From assembly GCA_022813625.1 (NCBI GenBank), contig JAKLMB010000046.1, positions 177,445 to 241,444 on the forward strand: a stretch of DNA of 64,000 bases. Reading direction: 5' to 3'. Under the pieces are notes generated by a model. The model had not been told where the DNA came from. It made no database searches and saw only the letters and a list, made by a program, of their open reading frames with translations. Made by a program: the position numbers and the translations under genes. The stretch comes from Aaosphaeria pasadenensis. Its lineage: Eukaryota; Ascomycota; Dothideomycetes; Pleosporales. Below, piece by piece: positions 37,741-47,479 of the stretch; position 1 is the first letter of the stretch; the number at the start of each line of letters is the position of its first letter.

Positions 37741-38513
37741 ATGGCCACCTCTGTTTTCCAGCGTAAACGGGATCTTCTCTACCTGGTCTTCTTTGTAACG
37801 CATCTTCCAGTTATGCTTGGTATGTTGCATGGCCTATCTCTATGGCCTAATCCTGAAAAATCAATCGACAACGTCCCAAGATGAACGCTACCAAGACCAT
37901 CATAGTTTAGATTATAGCCTTGAGTTGCTAATACGGTTGTTATAGCTTTTGATCTGACAGGTTACTATCCGGTCTCCGTTAAACCCGCATGGATGACCGA
38001 TATTCGAACGTGGTACGTAGCCACGCATGGCGATCGATTTTTCTACAATCCACCGTAAGTCTGTCTTCTTTCGTTCTGCGTACTCCTAGGCTCGATGTTA
38101 TCGACATGTCGCCATGATCACCATATCAATGTCACATGGCAACTACACAAAAGTACAACTGTAATTGACAACTTACTAGTGCCTGGTTCGGGTTATACAC
38201 AGCCCTCGAACTTGTTTTCCATCTTCCCTTTACTCTATGGGCCATTCCCGCACTGGTTCGCAATGATCCGCGCCTTCCATTGGGCCTTCTAGTTTTTGCT
38301 TTGGAGACGTCTATCACGACCATCACATGTCTTGCCGAGATGCTTTCGTGGGAAGAATTGACTGCGGCGCAGCGGGGCCTACAAGGGCTCGGCGGTATGT
38401 ATGGAGGTTATCTGGCGTTGGGAGTCTTTATGGCTGTCGATGCCTATGCTCGGCTTGATCAGATACTGTCGAAGCAGAAGAAGATCGAGCCGATCACTAA
38501 GAAGCAGCTTTGA
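37741..38513 (+). CDS. EXPERA-domain (TMEM97/sigma-2-like) membrane protein
   Basis: A small polytopic ER-type membrane protein of 173 residues. Three exons (37741-37819, 37946-38054, 38180-38513) with introns of 126 and 125 bp. The fold is read from four hydrophobic segments and the motifs LYLVFFVTHLPVMLAFDL, PAWFGLYTALELVFHLPF and FALETSITTITCLAEML, which resemble the EXPERA domain shared by sterol isomerase EBP and the sigma-2 receptor TMEM97. A positively charged tail (KQKKIEPITKK) could be an ER retention signal. Start is the first ATG. Function in fungi is unknown; a role in sterol or lipid handling is inference. It is the first plus-strand gene of the accessory region. Confidence 0.8.
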
Positions 38514-39121
38514 GGTGACCCAAAATGTGATGCTGGGTGGAAGATGGGAGGGTTTCACATGTTTTCAATGCTTGCTGTGAACAAGGAGTCTGTCTTTTAT
38601 TCGTAGCATCGGAACACCTTACAAGTATCGTCTGCTATGGGGTATCGCCAGACATGTATTATCTAATGGACAAGTCAACATTGATAACAGGATAGAAGGT
38701 TTAATTAGATTTGTCGAGTACCTTTGATATACATAGTACAATCAGTGGTTTATCATCGACTCCTAATTATGGTGTATAATTCTAGTTGAAACCGTTGTCC
38801 TAAAGCTTGTCTTATTATCTTGGTCTCGGACTGTGCAGTTGAGAGGCTCGGAATGAAGTGGTTCTTTGAGGTCATGATGGAAGGCTGTAGTGGATAACAA
38901 ATAGCATTGGACTTGACCGCCAAATGAGAGATGTCTTAGCAAGGGATTTGCGACGTAACAGTACCATACTAGGCAGTGAGCTAAAATGGTGGCTCGTTTC
39001 TATGGGCAAAGGGTCCACTCGGGGCGCCGGGGCGACGCGCATGCGGCATCCGCGGGCCCGGACTCGTCATATGCCTTCCTCCTCCTTCCTGGTGCTGTAC
39101 ACAGCAATAACATCAAGCGAA
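38514..39121. other. intergenic, promoter of first Zn2Cys6 gene
   Basis: A 608-bp gap between two plus-strand genes. Its right end contains an open frame (from 38986) in another phase that reads into the intron before the zinc cluster; I interpret it as leader DNA. Confidence 0.4.
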
Positions 39122-41478
39122 ATGTCGACAATTGGCAGCGGAGAGACGGTTCATTCAAGGCGGCAGCGGCTTTCAGGGATACCACGCGCGGTATGCTTCG
39201 CCACCTATCCGGCTTGCTCTCTATATTACTGACAATCTTGGAGTGCGAAGCGTGTAGAGTGCGCAAAGTATAGGTTCCTGTATCAATCATATTAGTGACG
39301 CGCATAATGATTATTTGCTCCAGATTCGTTGCGATCGCACTACACCATGTTCCAACTGCCTAACATCTGGGATCATATGTCAAGGTTCTAGCCCACCATC
39401 CGACAATCGCTCCAAATCAAATAAGGTCGCTCTGCTGCAAGTTCACACGATCTACCCATTACATTTCATATCTTGACTCATAATGTGTCAGAGAGGAGCG
39501 AATAGAGGTTCTCGAGAGCCGCCTTCGCACCGTCGAAAAGACCCTCACGGACCGAAACACTCCATGTGCATCTGGCACAATCGAGCATGAGCGTACAACT
39601 ACCTTGCCGAGTGGCGCCACTAATCTCTATGAGGGAGATTCTGCATTCACTAATGAGTTGCTCCAGGTTAGCCAGGTTGCTCAGAAGACGGCTCATGGGG
39701 CGCCTGGTCTAGAGGCATCGTTCGGTGATATCCGAGCTCTGCTTGAGTCCTCGAGCAAGCTTGAGAACCACAAATTTTCTCGCAGTCCGGCGTTACGGTC
39801 TGCACCTTCCTTGATACCTTTACCGTTTGCAGTTGTGGCTGCAATCCTACGTCGGATCAAAGGTATGTGCTGTCGATATTCATTCGTCAAAGCTAACCGG
39901 TGCAGAGCGCACCCCAATATTTTGCTATGGATATTTCCTCACCGACATATCACATATTGAACAGCTTTGTCAGAAGATCTACAGTTTCACGGATTCTGTA
40001 ACGCTCAGTCATGTCACAAGCGTGCTTGGGATTCTTTGTTTCATTTTGAAAGAACTCGTGGCCACCTCAGATCAGCTTTGTGAGGAGCATAGCCTTGATA
40101 TTCACTTGAAAAATTGCGAGCAGAGCTTAAAGTCTAATATCGAGACATATGAACTCTTGGCTGTGCCCAGTTTCGAGAGCATCCTTGCCCTTGCTTTTGG
40201 GGTGAGTAAATATTCCAATCTAAACCAGCCAAGGATGTCAGACTAACTGATCTGTTTGCCTCATTCCCACGATCAGGCTCTCAAAGCACAGGAAGACGCG
40301 GAGGCCTTTGTTTCATGTACCCTCATATCTGGAGCCGTCAATCAATGCCTTACTTTAGGGTACCATCGTGAAAAAACATACGGGAACTGGCGCGATGGCA
40401 ATGCTGAGAATGCACGTCGGCTTTTCTGGTCAATTTACATCTCTGATAAAACATTGTCATTGCTACTAGGACGTTCTTCTTACTTTCAAGACCTTGATAT
40501 CGACGCACTGTACCCAAATATTTCCACAAATCCGCTTCGCAGGCCTTGGGACGAGAACTTCGTAATGGCAATTCGCATAGCCCGTGCTCAAGGCCAGATC
40601 TACGATCGACTGTATTCACCTGCCTCTCTGAAAGCACCTATAGAACAGCGAACACAATCTTTAAATGAGTTGGTGGATATTATGTCATGCTGGCGCAACG
40701 AGCAAACTAAGGTATTTACCTAACTCTTTAAACATTGGATGCTCGGCTGATGACTCCAGATTGATCCGAGCAGAGCAGCATATTCTGAAATATGGGCTAT
40801 CTCTAGGCATCACTGGGATGTCATCTATTATTCAACCCTGACAACTCTTTTACGGGCATCAAAGACCCCTGGAGTTGGAACAGAACTTACGGCTCAATGT
40901 TTCTACTCTGCGCGCCTTAACTTAGAAAGTCACATGTCTTGCTTTGCTACTTGGGACAAATGTGGTACCTTGTCGGGCAAGGATTATGCAAATTGGTTCG
41001 TACATACTACCCTGTATACCTTTAATGATTGTAATAAGAATTTCCCACTAGGGTGCTACACTACTCGTCTTTCACAAGTTTTGTCGTCATCTTTCTCCAC
41101 GCCGTTTCGGCTGCCAGAATGGAAGACGTACAGCTTCTCGATGACGTAGTAGAGACACTGAACAATGTCCAGCATACATCTAAGCTCTCGGAAAGACTCT
41201 ATAGAATATGTGCTATTCTCGCGGGGCTTTCCAGAGCGCTAATAGGTTTGGGAAATGCTACTTTTGGAACATATAATTCAAATGAGGACACGCTACGGTT
41301 CTCAGAAAACGCCAGTCAGTCACCTGCATTCCTACCAGAAACTCTACAAGACTCGTTATCGGTAGATATGACTGAGTTTTTGGATGACTGGGAGGCCAAC
41401 GACTTAGGCGTTGTTTTAGCAAATTGGGCGAATGGAGACTCGACTACGCTGGATATGCACTGGGATAGCCGGTGTTGA
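39122..41478 (+). CDS. Zn2Cys6 fungal-specific transcription factor
   Basis: A nuclear regulator of 651 residues from eight exons (39122-39190, 39244-39267, 39324-39425, 39496-39862, 39906-40201, 40277-40711, 40760-40995, 41052-41478). The zinc cluster is assembled over three exons: SGIPRA|CEACRVRK|IRCDRTTPC, then SNCLTSGIIC, giving the exact Cys spacing 2-6-5-2-6. The middle exon is only 24 bp. A leucine-rich linker helix ERIEVLESRLRTVEK follows. The fungal-specific domain shows FCYGYFLTDISH, ARRLFWSIYISDKTLSLLLG and RPWDENFVMAIRIARAQGQIYDRL. The start at 39122 places the cluster at residue 24, as is normal, and uses a GTATGC donor and GGAG acceptor. It probably regulates neighbouring accessory genes; this is inference from position. 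Confidence 0.82.
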
Positions 41479-42059
41479 TAATTTATGATATGTAGATAGA
41501 TCAAATCAACCCTAGAGTGATGAAAAAATTATTCCATACTGCTTGCCGTCATTGGTGATGTCACCCGTGTTCCAGATTGTAATGGGAAGGTCGTATCTAC
41601 GTCCTCAACAATGAGTTGACTGCAGTTCTTTTTTGCGAACTCTTCCGCAAAGTCATATAGAGTATCAAACTCCTCGATAACGTAAGTCAAAGGCCCCACT
41701 TAATGTTGCATTGCTGCAGTGTCGTTGCCTATTTTCGTTGTGGCAACACTCTCGGGCTATCGGTGCCGCGGGCCCAGTACGTCTACTTCCTATTACCGCT
41801 CACGAGTAAGCCCATAAAAGAGTGAAATCATTCTTGCACCTCTGGTCCTCGTGGTCTAATAGCTTTCTTGATTTCCTACCTGCAACAGCATATCCCTTAC
41901 TACGCTGCTCACTGGATTATCAGTTCAGTCTCAGAAGCAACAGTCTATCCCACTCGAGTCGTACATACGAGCCGCATCATTCCGATCCTTGCGCTTCCTG
42001 GAGTCATAATCATGTCAGTATGTTACTTTCAAGTCTTCTTTGTTCCTTTTATCTTTATT
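41479..42059. other. intergenic, cofilin promoter and leader
   Basis: A 581-bp gap. Its last 48 bp are an imperfect copy of the start-codon region of the following cofilin gene, so an alternative start ATG is present at 42012. Confidence 0.45.
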
Positions 42060-42107
42060 ATGTCAGTATGTAACTGTCAAGCCGTTTTTATTCCCTTGAT
42101 TTCAAAT
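42012..42107 (+). repeat. 48-bp tandem duplication of start and donor
   Basis: Two copies, offset by 48 bp, begin ATGTCAGTATGT and continue with pyrimidine-rich, partly diverged DNA. Each copy carries the cofilin start codon, its second codon and a GTATGT splice donor. Confidence 0.7.
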
Positions 42108-42789
42108 CACTCTGCTAACAAGCACATTATTATAGATTCCTTCTGGGTTCGTCTACCCTTCATCATTTCTCCATTAAGTAGTGTAGATGTTCCATCCGTA
42201 CTTACAATTCCGTTACATCCCTAGTATTCGCATTTCAGACGAATGCATCGCTGCAGTCCATGCTCTTCGTTCCCCGAAAAGATGTCCCAACAAGTCACGC
42301 TTCGTGATCTTTAAAGTGGACGACGACCAACAAAGCGTTGTGGTGGAGGCTTCATCCTCTGAGCCCGACTACGAAACTTTTCGGCAGATGCTTTGTAATG
42401 CTAGTGACCATAAAACGACATCACTCGCTCCGCCGCGATATGCTGTCTACGATGTGGACTATGACCTTGGCCAAGAAGGAAAGAGGCAAGTGAAGAACCA
42501 GCATTGCGCTAATGTTATGAATGAAACGTACATCATGCTGAAAGGCACTTTTAGAACAAAATCAATTTTCATTTCCTGGATCCCTGCGCACACACCGTTG
42601 AAGGTACGATCATTTATTCAAAGATTATGAACTATGCTTAACATTATTACGTAGCTTTGCATGGTTTACGCGAGTACCCGGGAGTACCTACGGAAAGCCC
42701 TTAACATCGAGGTTTCAATCCATGCTGATAGTATTGATGAGCTCGAATGGGAGAGAATCTTGGAAAAGGTTAGCAGTGGGAGAGCGTAG
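42060..42789 (+). CDS. divergent ADF/cofilin paralogue
   Basis: Cofilins bind and sever actin filaments. Five exons (42060-42065, 42136-42146, 42225-42485, 42555-42603, 42655-42789) give 153 residues. The first exons code MS|IPSG|IRISDEC, a normal cofilin N-terminus with the regulatory Ser near the start. Other family motifs are RYAVYDVDYDLG, the long actin-binding helix region CMVYASTREYLRKAL and the end ERILEKVSSG. The third intron begins GC, not GT (AAGAG|GCAAGT...TTTTAG), and only this choice gives GKRTKSIFISWIPAH in frame. An extra loop of about ten residues (SDHKTTSLAPP) precedes RYAVYD. All exon phases hold, so the gene appears intact, though clearly diverged from what a housekeeping cofilin should be. 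It lies between a regulator and an acyltransferase. Confidence 0.78.
42486..42554 (+). other. GC-AG intron in cofilin paralogue
   Basis: A 69-bp intron starting GCAAGT and ending TTTTAG, phase 2. The only nearby GT donor, two bases further on, would shift the frame after GKRQ. Reading through is open but adds 23 residues absent from cofilins. Confidence 0.7.
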
Positions 42790-43774
42790 AAGCTTAGAAT
42801 TTGAATTTGGTCCATGTGGTGCTATGACCTCGTACTTGGCCGTTTTTATGATACAATGGAGTGATCTGGGTGGACCTGAGGACGATAGCGGATGTGGTTC
42901 TGTTATTTGCTTAGGTATGTAAGAGATATTAGTCAGATCTAAAGGGTCGCATTGCCCAAGGATCTTAGATGAAGGATGAAGAAAGCAAACAAAAAGCCCG
43001 AGCATTATGACTTGAAGCAGGATTGCACATTACATTTGAAACATTGGCATACAAGAATCAAGGAAGGCACATGAAGACTTATGGAAGACCTCTATAAACT
43101 CTCTTGTTCGAAAGCAGTACTATATCAATGATATGCTATAATATTTTCTCTCTTTTCTCTGTTTTATCGCCTACTAAACATTCGCCCCTTGCTTCTCTGT
43201 CTCACATCCATGAAGATTAATCAGTAGATCATCCAGTATCAGCACATATGAAAGAACAGAAATGAGAACTTGTATGCATGGAGAGAAATGTGTACCCATA
43301 AGCGTATCTCTCCCAACAATGCTTCATAATGAGCACCCAGCAGGCGTGGAATACCATCCGTGGCTCAAGGCTGGAAAAAGCTCATGCACGGACTGTAAGG
43401 ACAGTCTCTGTCTGGGGCAACCCTCGGGATAAATCTGGGAATAGCTTGCAGTACTATGCTCTTACATTAAGCTCATTGCAAAGGCAAGCAATACGACCAG
43501 AGGGCACTGTGTCCATTAGACATCCTCTGGCTGGATCTGACAACAAGCATCTAGATGGAAAGCTTGAAGCTTAATCCGTGTATATTGTTAGACTCTAACG
43601 GTAACATACTGGGCTAGGTATAGGTGTGTAGGTTCATCTGATTGTTATGAAATCCACAACTCGGCACACCGGATTCCGCGAGCCCGCAGGACCGACACTG
43701 CTCACCAATATAAATGACTTACTACAACACCGCACTCGGACTATCCACAGTCTGGTCATATCCTTCAAATTTCT
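42790..43774. other. 1 kb intergenic region
   Basis: No supported gene. An open frame at 43329-43574 (81 codons) has no recognisable motif. The 43.0-43.3 kb part is A/T-rich. Confidence 0.45.
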
Positions 43775-45154
43775 ATGGCAATGGAAAATACCGAGACAAT
43801 CGAGCGGCTTAGTCCGTTTGATTTGCTTATGCCTAGGACCTATGTTAGCGCAGTCTTTGCCTTCCAGACAATCGAGCCGATGATGTCCATTTCGAAAAGA
43901 CTCCAGCATGGTCTGGATAGTCTCTCGCAGCAGCTACCCTGGCTATGCGGTCTTGTTCTCCCGACCACCACTACACGAGAGTCACGGGCTAAAATCACGA
44001 CAGCCGGCCTCGAGATCCGATGGAATGCAAATGTTTCCATACCCACTATCATCGAAAAATGCACAATAGAAGCATCATATCACAAGCTGGCTGCGGACGG
44101 AATGCCTCCTTCTGCTATTCCTGCAGACGTATGGCCGATGCCTAGCATAATTGACGATGCCCTTTTTGAATCAGGAGCGCCTGTTTTTGGCGCATCCCTG
44201 TTTCAGTTTGCAGACAGTCAAGGGGTGGGATTATGCGTCTCTCTACATCACAACGTGGTTGATGCAACCGGATTCGCAGAAGTCATAAGACTCTGGGCTC
44301 GACATATTGCAGGATTCACAATGCACCAATCTGATCCTGCCCTAAGTAGAGTCGACCGACTCTCTCAGGCACTATCTTTTTATTCTACTAGGACCTCCGT
44401 CGAATTGACCGACGATCTCATTGCTTCACATCCGGAACACTCCCGAACGCCCCCAACACTACCAGCAGAGTTCGCGCCGTGCACCACAAAGTTATTCAAG
44501 ATCCCAATGATTCGCATCAATGCGATCAAGCAACAATTGGGTAATTTCATGCCCACGCTACCTACTACGAACACGCTCATATGTGCGCTCATCTGGTCCT
44601 CAATCACTCGGGCCCGTATGCAGCGTTCCTCGGTGGCTGCAGAACAATGTAGCCAGCTAGTAATGGCCGTAAACGGACGACGACATATCAGCACTGAGCT
44701 ATCATCCCCCGACAATCCTTACTTTGGAAATGTTGTAGTTTATTCACTAGCCAAGCATCCCACCCATGACTTGAGCAAGTCTGGAGACATGGAGCCACTG
44801 GCTGGAATCTGCAATACTATAGCCAGATCTCAATCGCCTACTCGACTCAATACTCGTTATATTGCCGAAGTTTACAATCTTGTGGGCGGCCTGAGCGACT
44901 ATCGAACCCTTTTCCCAGGCTGGGATCTGTTCAATTCGCGCGATCTTACTATCACAAGCTGGGCTGATCTTGACTTGTATGCAACAGATTTCGGTGCCAC
45001 GCTTGGAAGGCCTGAGTTTATCAGGGTGCCTTATGTTGAAGCAGATGGAGTTGGTATTATTCTGCCAAGGAAAAGAACAGCACGGGAAGAACTTGAAGTT
45101 CTCATCATGTTACGCAGTGAGGACATGGAGTGTCTAGACTTCTTTGATGGATAG
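43775..45154 (+). CDS. BAHD-like acyltransferase (transferase family)
   Basis: An intronless 459-residue protein of the transferase family that includes plant BAHD enzymes and fungal trichothecene 3-O-acetyltransferase. These move an acyl group from acyl-CoA to an alcohol or amine of a small molecule. The catalytic HxxxD is in SLHHNVVDATGFAEVI near residue 160, and the structural DFGxxxG motif is ATDFGATLGRPEFIR near residue 410. PWLCGLVLP and the late GVGIILPRK are also typical. Length is normal. The start ATG at 43775 is followed two codons later by a second ATG (MAMEN). The acceptor compound is unknown; the neighbouring transporters and regulators suggest a specialised metabolite. Confidence 0.85.
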   Translation: MAMENTETIERLSPFDLLMPRTYVSAVFAFQTIEPMMSISKRLQHGLDSLSQQLPWLCGLVLPTTTTRESRAKITTAGLEIRWNANVSIPTIIEKCTIEASYHKLAADGMPPSAIPADVWPMPSIIDDALFESGAPVFGASLFQFADSQGVGLCVSLHHNVVDATGFAEVIRLWARHIAGFTMHQSDPALSRVDRLSQALSFYSTRTSVELTDDLIASHPEHSRTPPTLPAEFAPCTTKLFKIPMIRINAIKQQLGNFMPTLPTTNTLICALIWSSITRARMQRSSVAAEQCSQLVMAVNGRRHISTELSSPDNPYFGNVVVYSLAKHPTHDLSKSGDMEPLAGICNTIARSQSPTRLNTRYIAEVYNLVGGLSDYRTLFPGWDLFNSRDLTITSWADLDLYATDFGATLGRPEFIRVPYVEADGVGIILPRKRTAREELEVLIMLRSEDMECLDFFDG

Positions 45155-45626
45155 AATGGTATAAGGATCTACAGTCACATAGGTATGCAACTTCTAGATT
45201 GAAGCATCTCAACTCTATTCAAGCTACAAATCGTATAAGAATGACGGCTTCTCAATGTGCTGACGGTGCTTGCGGAAAACATTATTAGCATGCTAGCATC
45301 GCATTACTAGTTCAATTTTTCAATTTTACACCTTAGCATTATATTTCAACACTTAACGAGTGACAGCCATTTGCTTTCCACAAGGGAGAAAAAGAACGCG
45401 AAGAGAGAGCTGTTGTCTTGGGTTTCTCGCGTTTCCTTTTCCCGCGCTCTGACAAATCTTATACCCAATCTCGCTCTTTCGGCTTTACACTCTAGTACTT
45501 GACCAACGGGGGCCGGAGCCTTGGCGTTCCACGATCCGAAGTCACTAGTCTATATATTGAGGGTGGTAACGGGGCTGCGGGGGTAACTAGTGAACCCAAA
45601 ACCTATTTCTATAGAAGGAATCTGGA
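45155..45626. promoter_or_regulatory. intergenic, NmrA-like gene promoter
   Basis: A 472-bp gap on the same strand. It contains a TATATA string (TCTATATATTGAGGG) about 75 bp upstream of the NmrA-like start codon at 45627, a plausible TATA element. Confidence 0.4.
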
Positions 45627-46604
45627 ATGCCGCGATACCTCATAACAGGCGCAACAGGCCAGCAAGGAGGGGGGGTTGTGGAAGCCCTACTCCACGAATC
45701 AGGCCACGCAGATATCGAAATTCGAGCCATAACACGCAATTTATCATCAAATAGTGCGAAAGGCCTTCAAAATCGGGGCATCGAGGTTGTCAAGGCAGAT
45801 CTAGGCGACGGCACATCTCTTGAGGCTGCACTGCGAGGGTGCGAGGCCGCATACTTGGTTACTGATTTTCGAGGGCCGGGGGGAGTAGAGGAAGAGAAGG
45901 AGCAGGGAAGAACATTTGTGGATGCTGCAGTGCGAGCTGGTAGGTTCGAGAATCATATCTCTCTCTTGGATCTCGGCGAAAGTGAAGAACTGATGCAGCA
46001 TTGTAGGCGTCAAGCATATTGTGTTCTCCTCTGTATCAGGCTCAGAAGATGAGAGAGTCGAACATTTTCATTCCAAATATCATATCGAGAAGTACATACA
46101 GGCATCAGGGCTTAAATGGACTGTGATTAGACCAGTAGGTTTTATGGATCTAATCCCACCACCTGGTATTGGGCGGGCCTTCTTCCTGGCAGCGATGAAA
46201 GCAGCATTTGGAGACGTGAAACAGAAGTGGATTGCGTGTGAAGACATCGGGAAGGCGGCTACAAAGGCTTTGATGCAGCCGAACCAGTTTAATGGGAAGA
46301 CCTACGAGATCGTGGGAGACGTGGCAACGGTGAATGAAGTAAAGAGCGCCTTAGAAAGAGCAGACAATGGTCGCACGGAATGGAATGTCTGGCTGCCCAA
46401 ATATCTGGTTATGTTGTTCTCCCCTTATCATTATAGGCAAATGTTCCAAGTAAGTTGTAGACTGGCTGACTTTTGCATGTTCCTGACAAGAGACAGTGGC
46501 TTGCGCTGGGTGTTCAGCCCGGAGAGGTACGGAGGACGAAAGAGCTAATTCCTGACGTTATGAATGTCGAATCATGGGCAAGAAAGAAGACTAAGCAAGA
46601 GTAA
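45627..46604 (+). CDS. NmrA-like NAD(P)-binding protein
   Basis: A Rossmann-fold protein of the NmrA-like family (atypical short-chain dehydrogenases), 287 residues. Three exons (45627-45939, 46007-46449, 46497-46604). The dinucleotide motif GATGQQGGGVVEAL is at residue 8, followed by RAITRN after strand 2 (NADP-type Arg) and VVKADLGDGTSLEAAL. Splice one restores A|GVKHIVFSS, and SKYHIEKYIQASGLKWTVIRP follows with the usual K...IE...Y pattern. Splice two replaces a premature end by WLALGVQPGEVRRTKELIPD. Members act as redox sensors, regulators or reductases, and many sit in metabolite clusters. Which of these applies here cannot be told. Confidence 0.85.
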
Positions 46605-47479
46605 ACTATATGGTTAGATATGTAAATTGTTGGATCTCTCTGTTTTGAAATATTTCTACCTCAAGTTCGAAAAGTATCATTTTACATCTTTTGGTAATCA
46701 AACTAATTCCTACTCAAGGTTTGATAGCCCAATCCGTAAGTGTGAAGAACTTCTTACCTATGGAACACTAACACTATGAATCATTAAGAAGAGGAATTTT
46801 TATAGCAATAAAGGTAAATGCTTCAATAGCATTATTTACGTAATAGTCACAGTACACAGCCTGGTAAAGATCATCCCGGAAAGGTAAGTATAAAATCAAC
46901 GTTGCTTCTATAGACTATAACCAATGCTGTACATAGATTAAATTACTAACTGTTCTTATGTTCCTCAAGGAAGTACGTTTTAAAACTCTATGGAGTGAAG
47001 CAAACGTCTGATGCTCCTTCCTGCGCTGTAACCCTACTGGGTAATGGTTGATACCGTTGCGTCATTTCACTAAAAAACCCAACGTTCATCAGGGTCTTGT
47101 TTGCTTGCAATGCGATTCGCAGGGGATTCTACAGTCCCTCGACCGATTCCTGAAGAGCGCGACTAGAAGATAGCACTACCGCCTACGAAAATGTCGCTTT
47201 TGAGCGTGAGGTATGAGGAGGTCTAGAAGGTGTGTGTGTAATGGTCGCGCTTGGAAGTAGTGGGCCATTCGTTGGTATGGTTGAGGAGGATGGTTGTCCT
47301 TTGCAACCATGGCCCTACTAAGAATAGGATATGTTTTGCCAATAGGAAGCCTTTCTTTTGACTGCTGAGTGATGGAAAATTACAAGTGAATTGTCTAGAT
47401 TGCAATGGCTTTTTCTCTTACTCAACACAACAATCATTCGCTTCTTCTATATCTACTCTTCCTTATCTCCGATTGAATG
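46605..47479. other. intergenic between convergent genes
   Basis: An 875-bp A/T-rich gap between the NmrA-like gene and the tail of the second Zn2Cys6 regulator. No gene or RNA was recognised. Confidence 0.45.

Noticed and set aside
38986..39273. Alternative start of the first Zn2Cys6 gene giving about 90 residues before the cluster
   Set aside because: The start at 39122 plus a 53-bp intron gives the usual PRACEACR start of such proteins; the longer version adds sequence without family support.
42187..42630. Cofilin frame read without the GC-AG intron
   Set aside because: Reading through adds 23 residues inside the conserved GKR-KSIFISW region; the GC-AG splice removes them exactly and keeps the frame.
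43329..43574. 81-codon frame between cofilin and acyltransferase genes
   Set aside because: No motif, no conserved start context, and length expected by chance.
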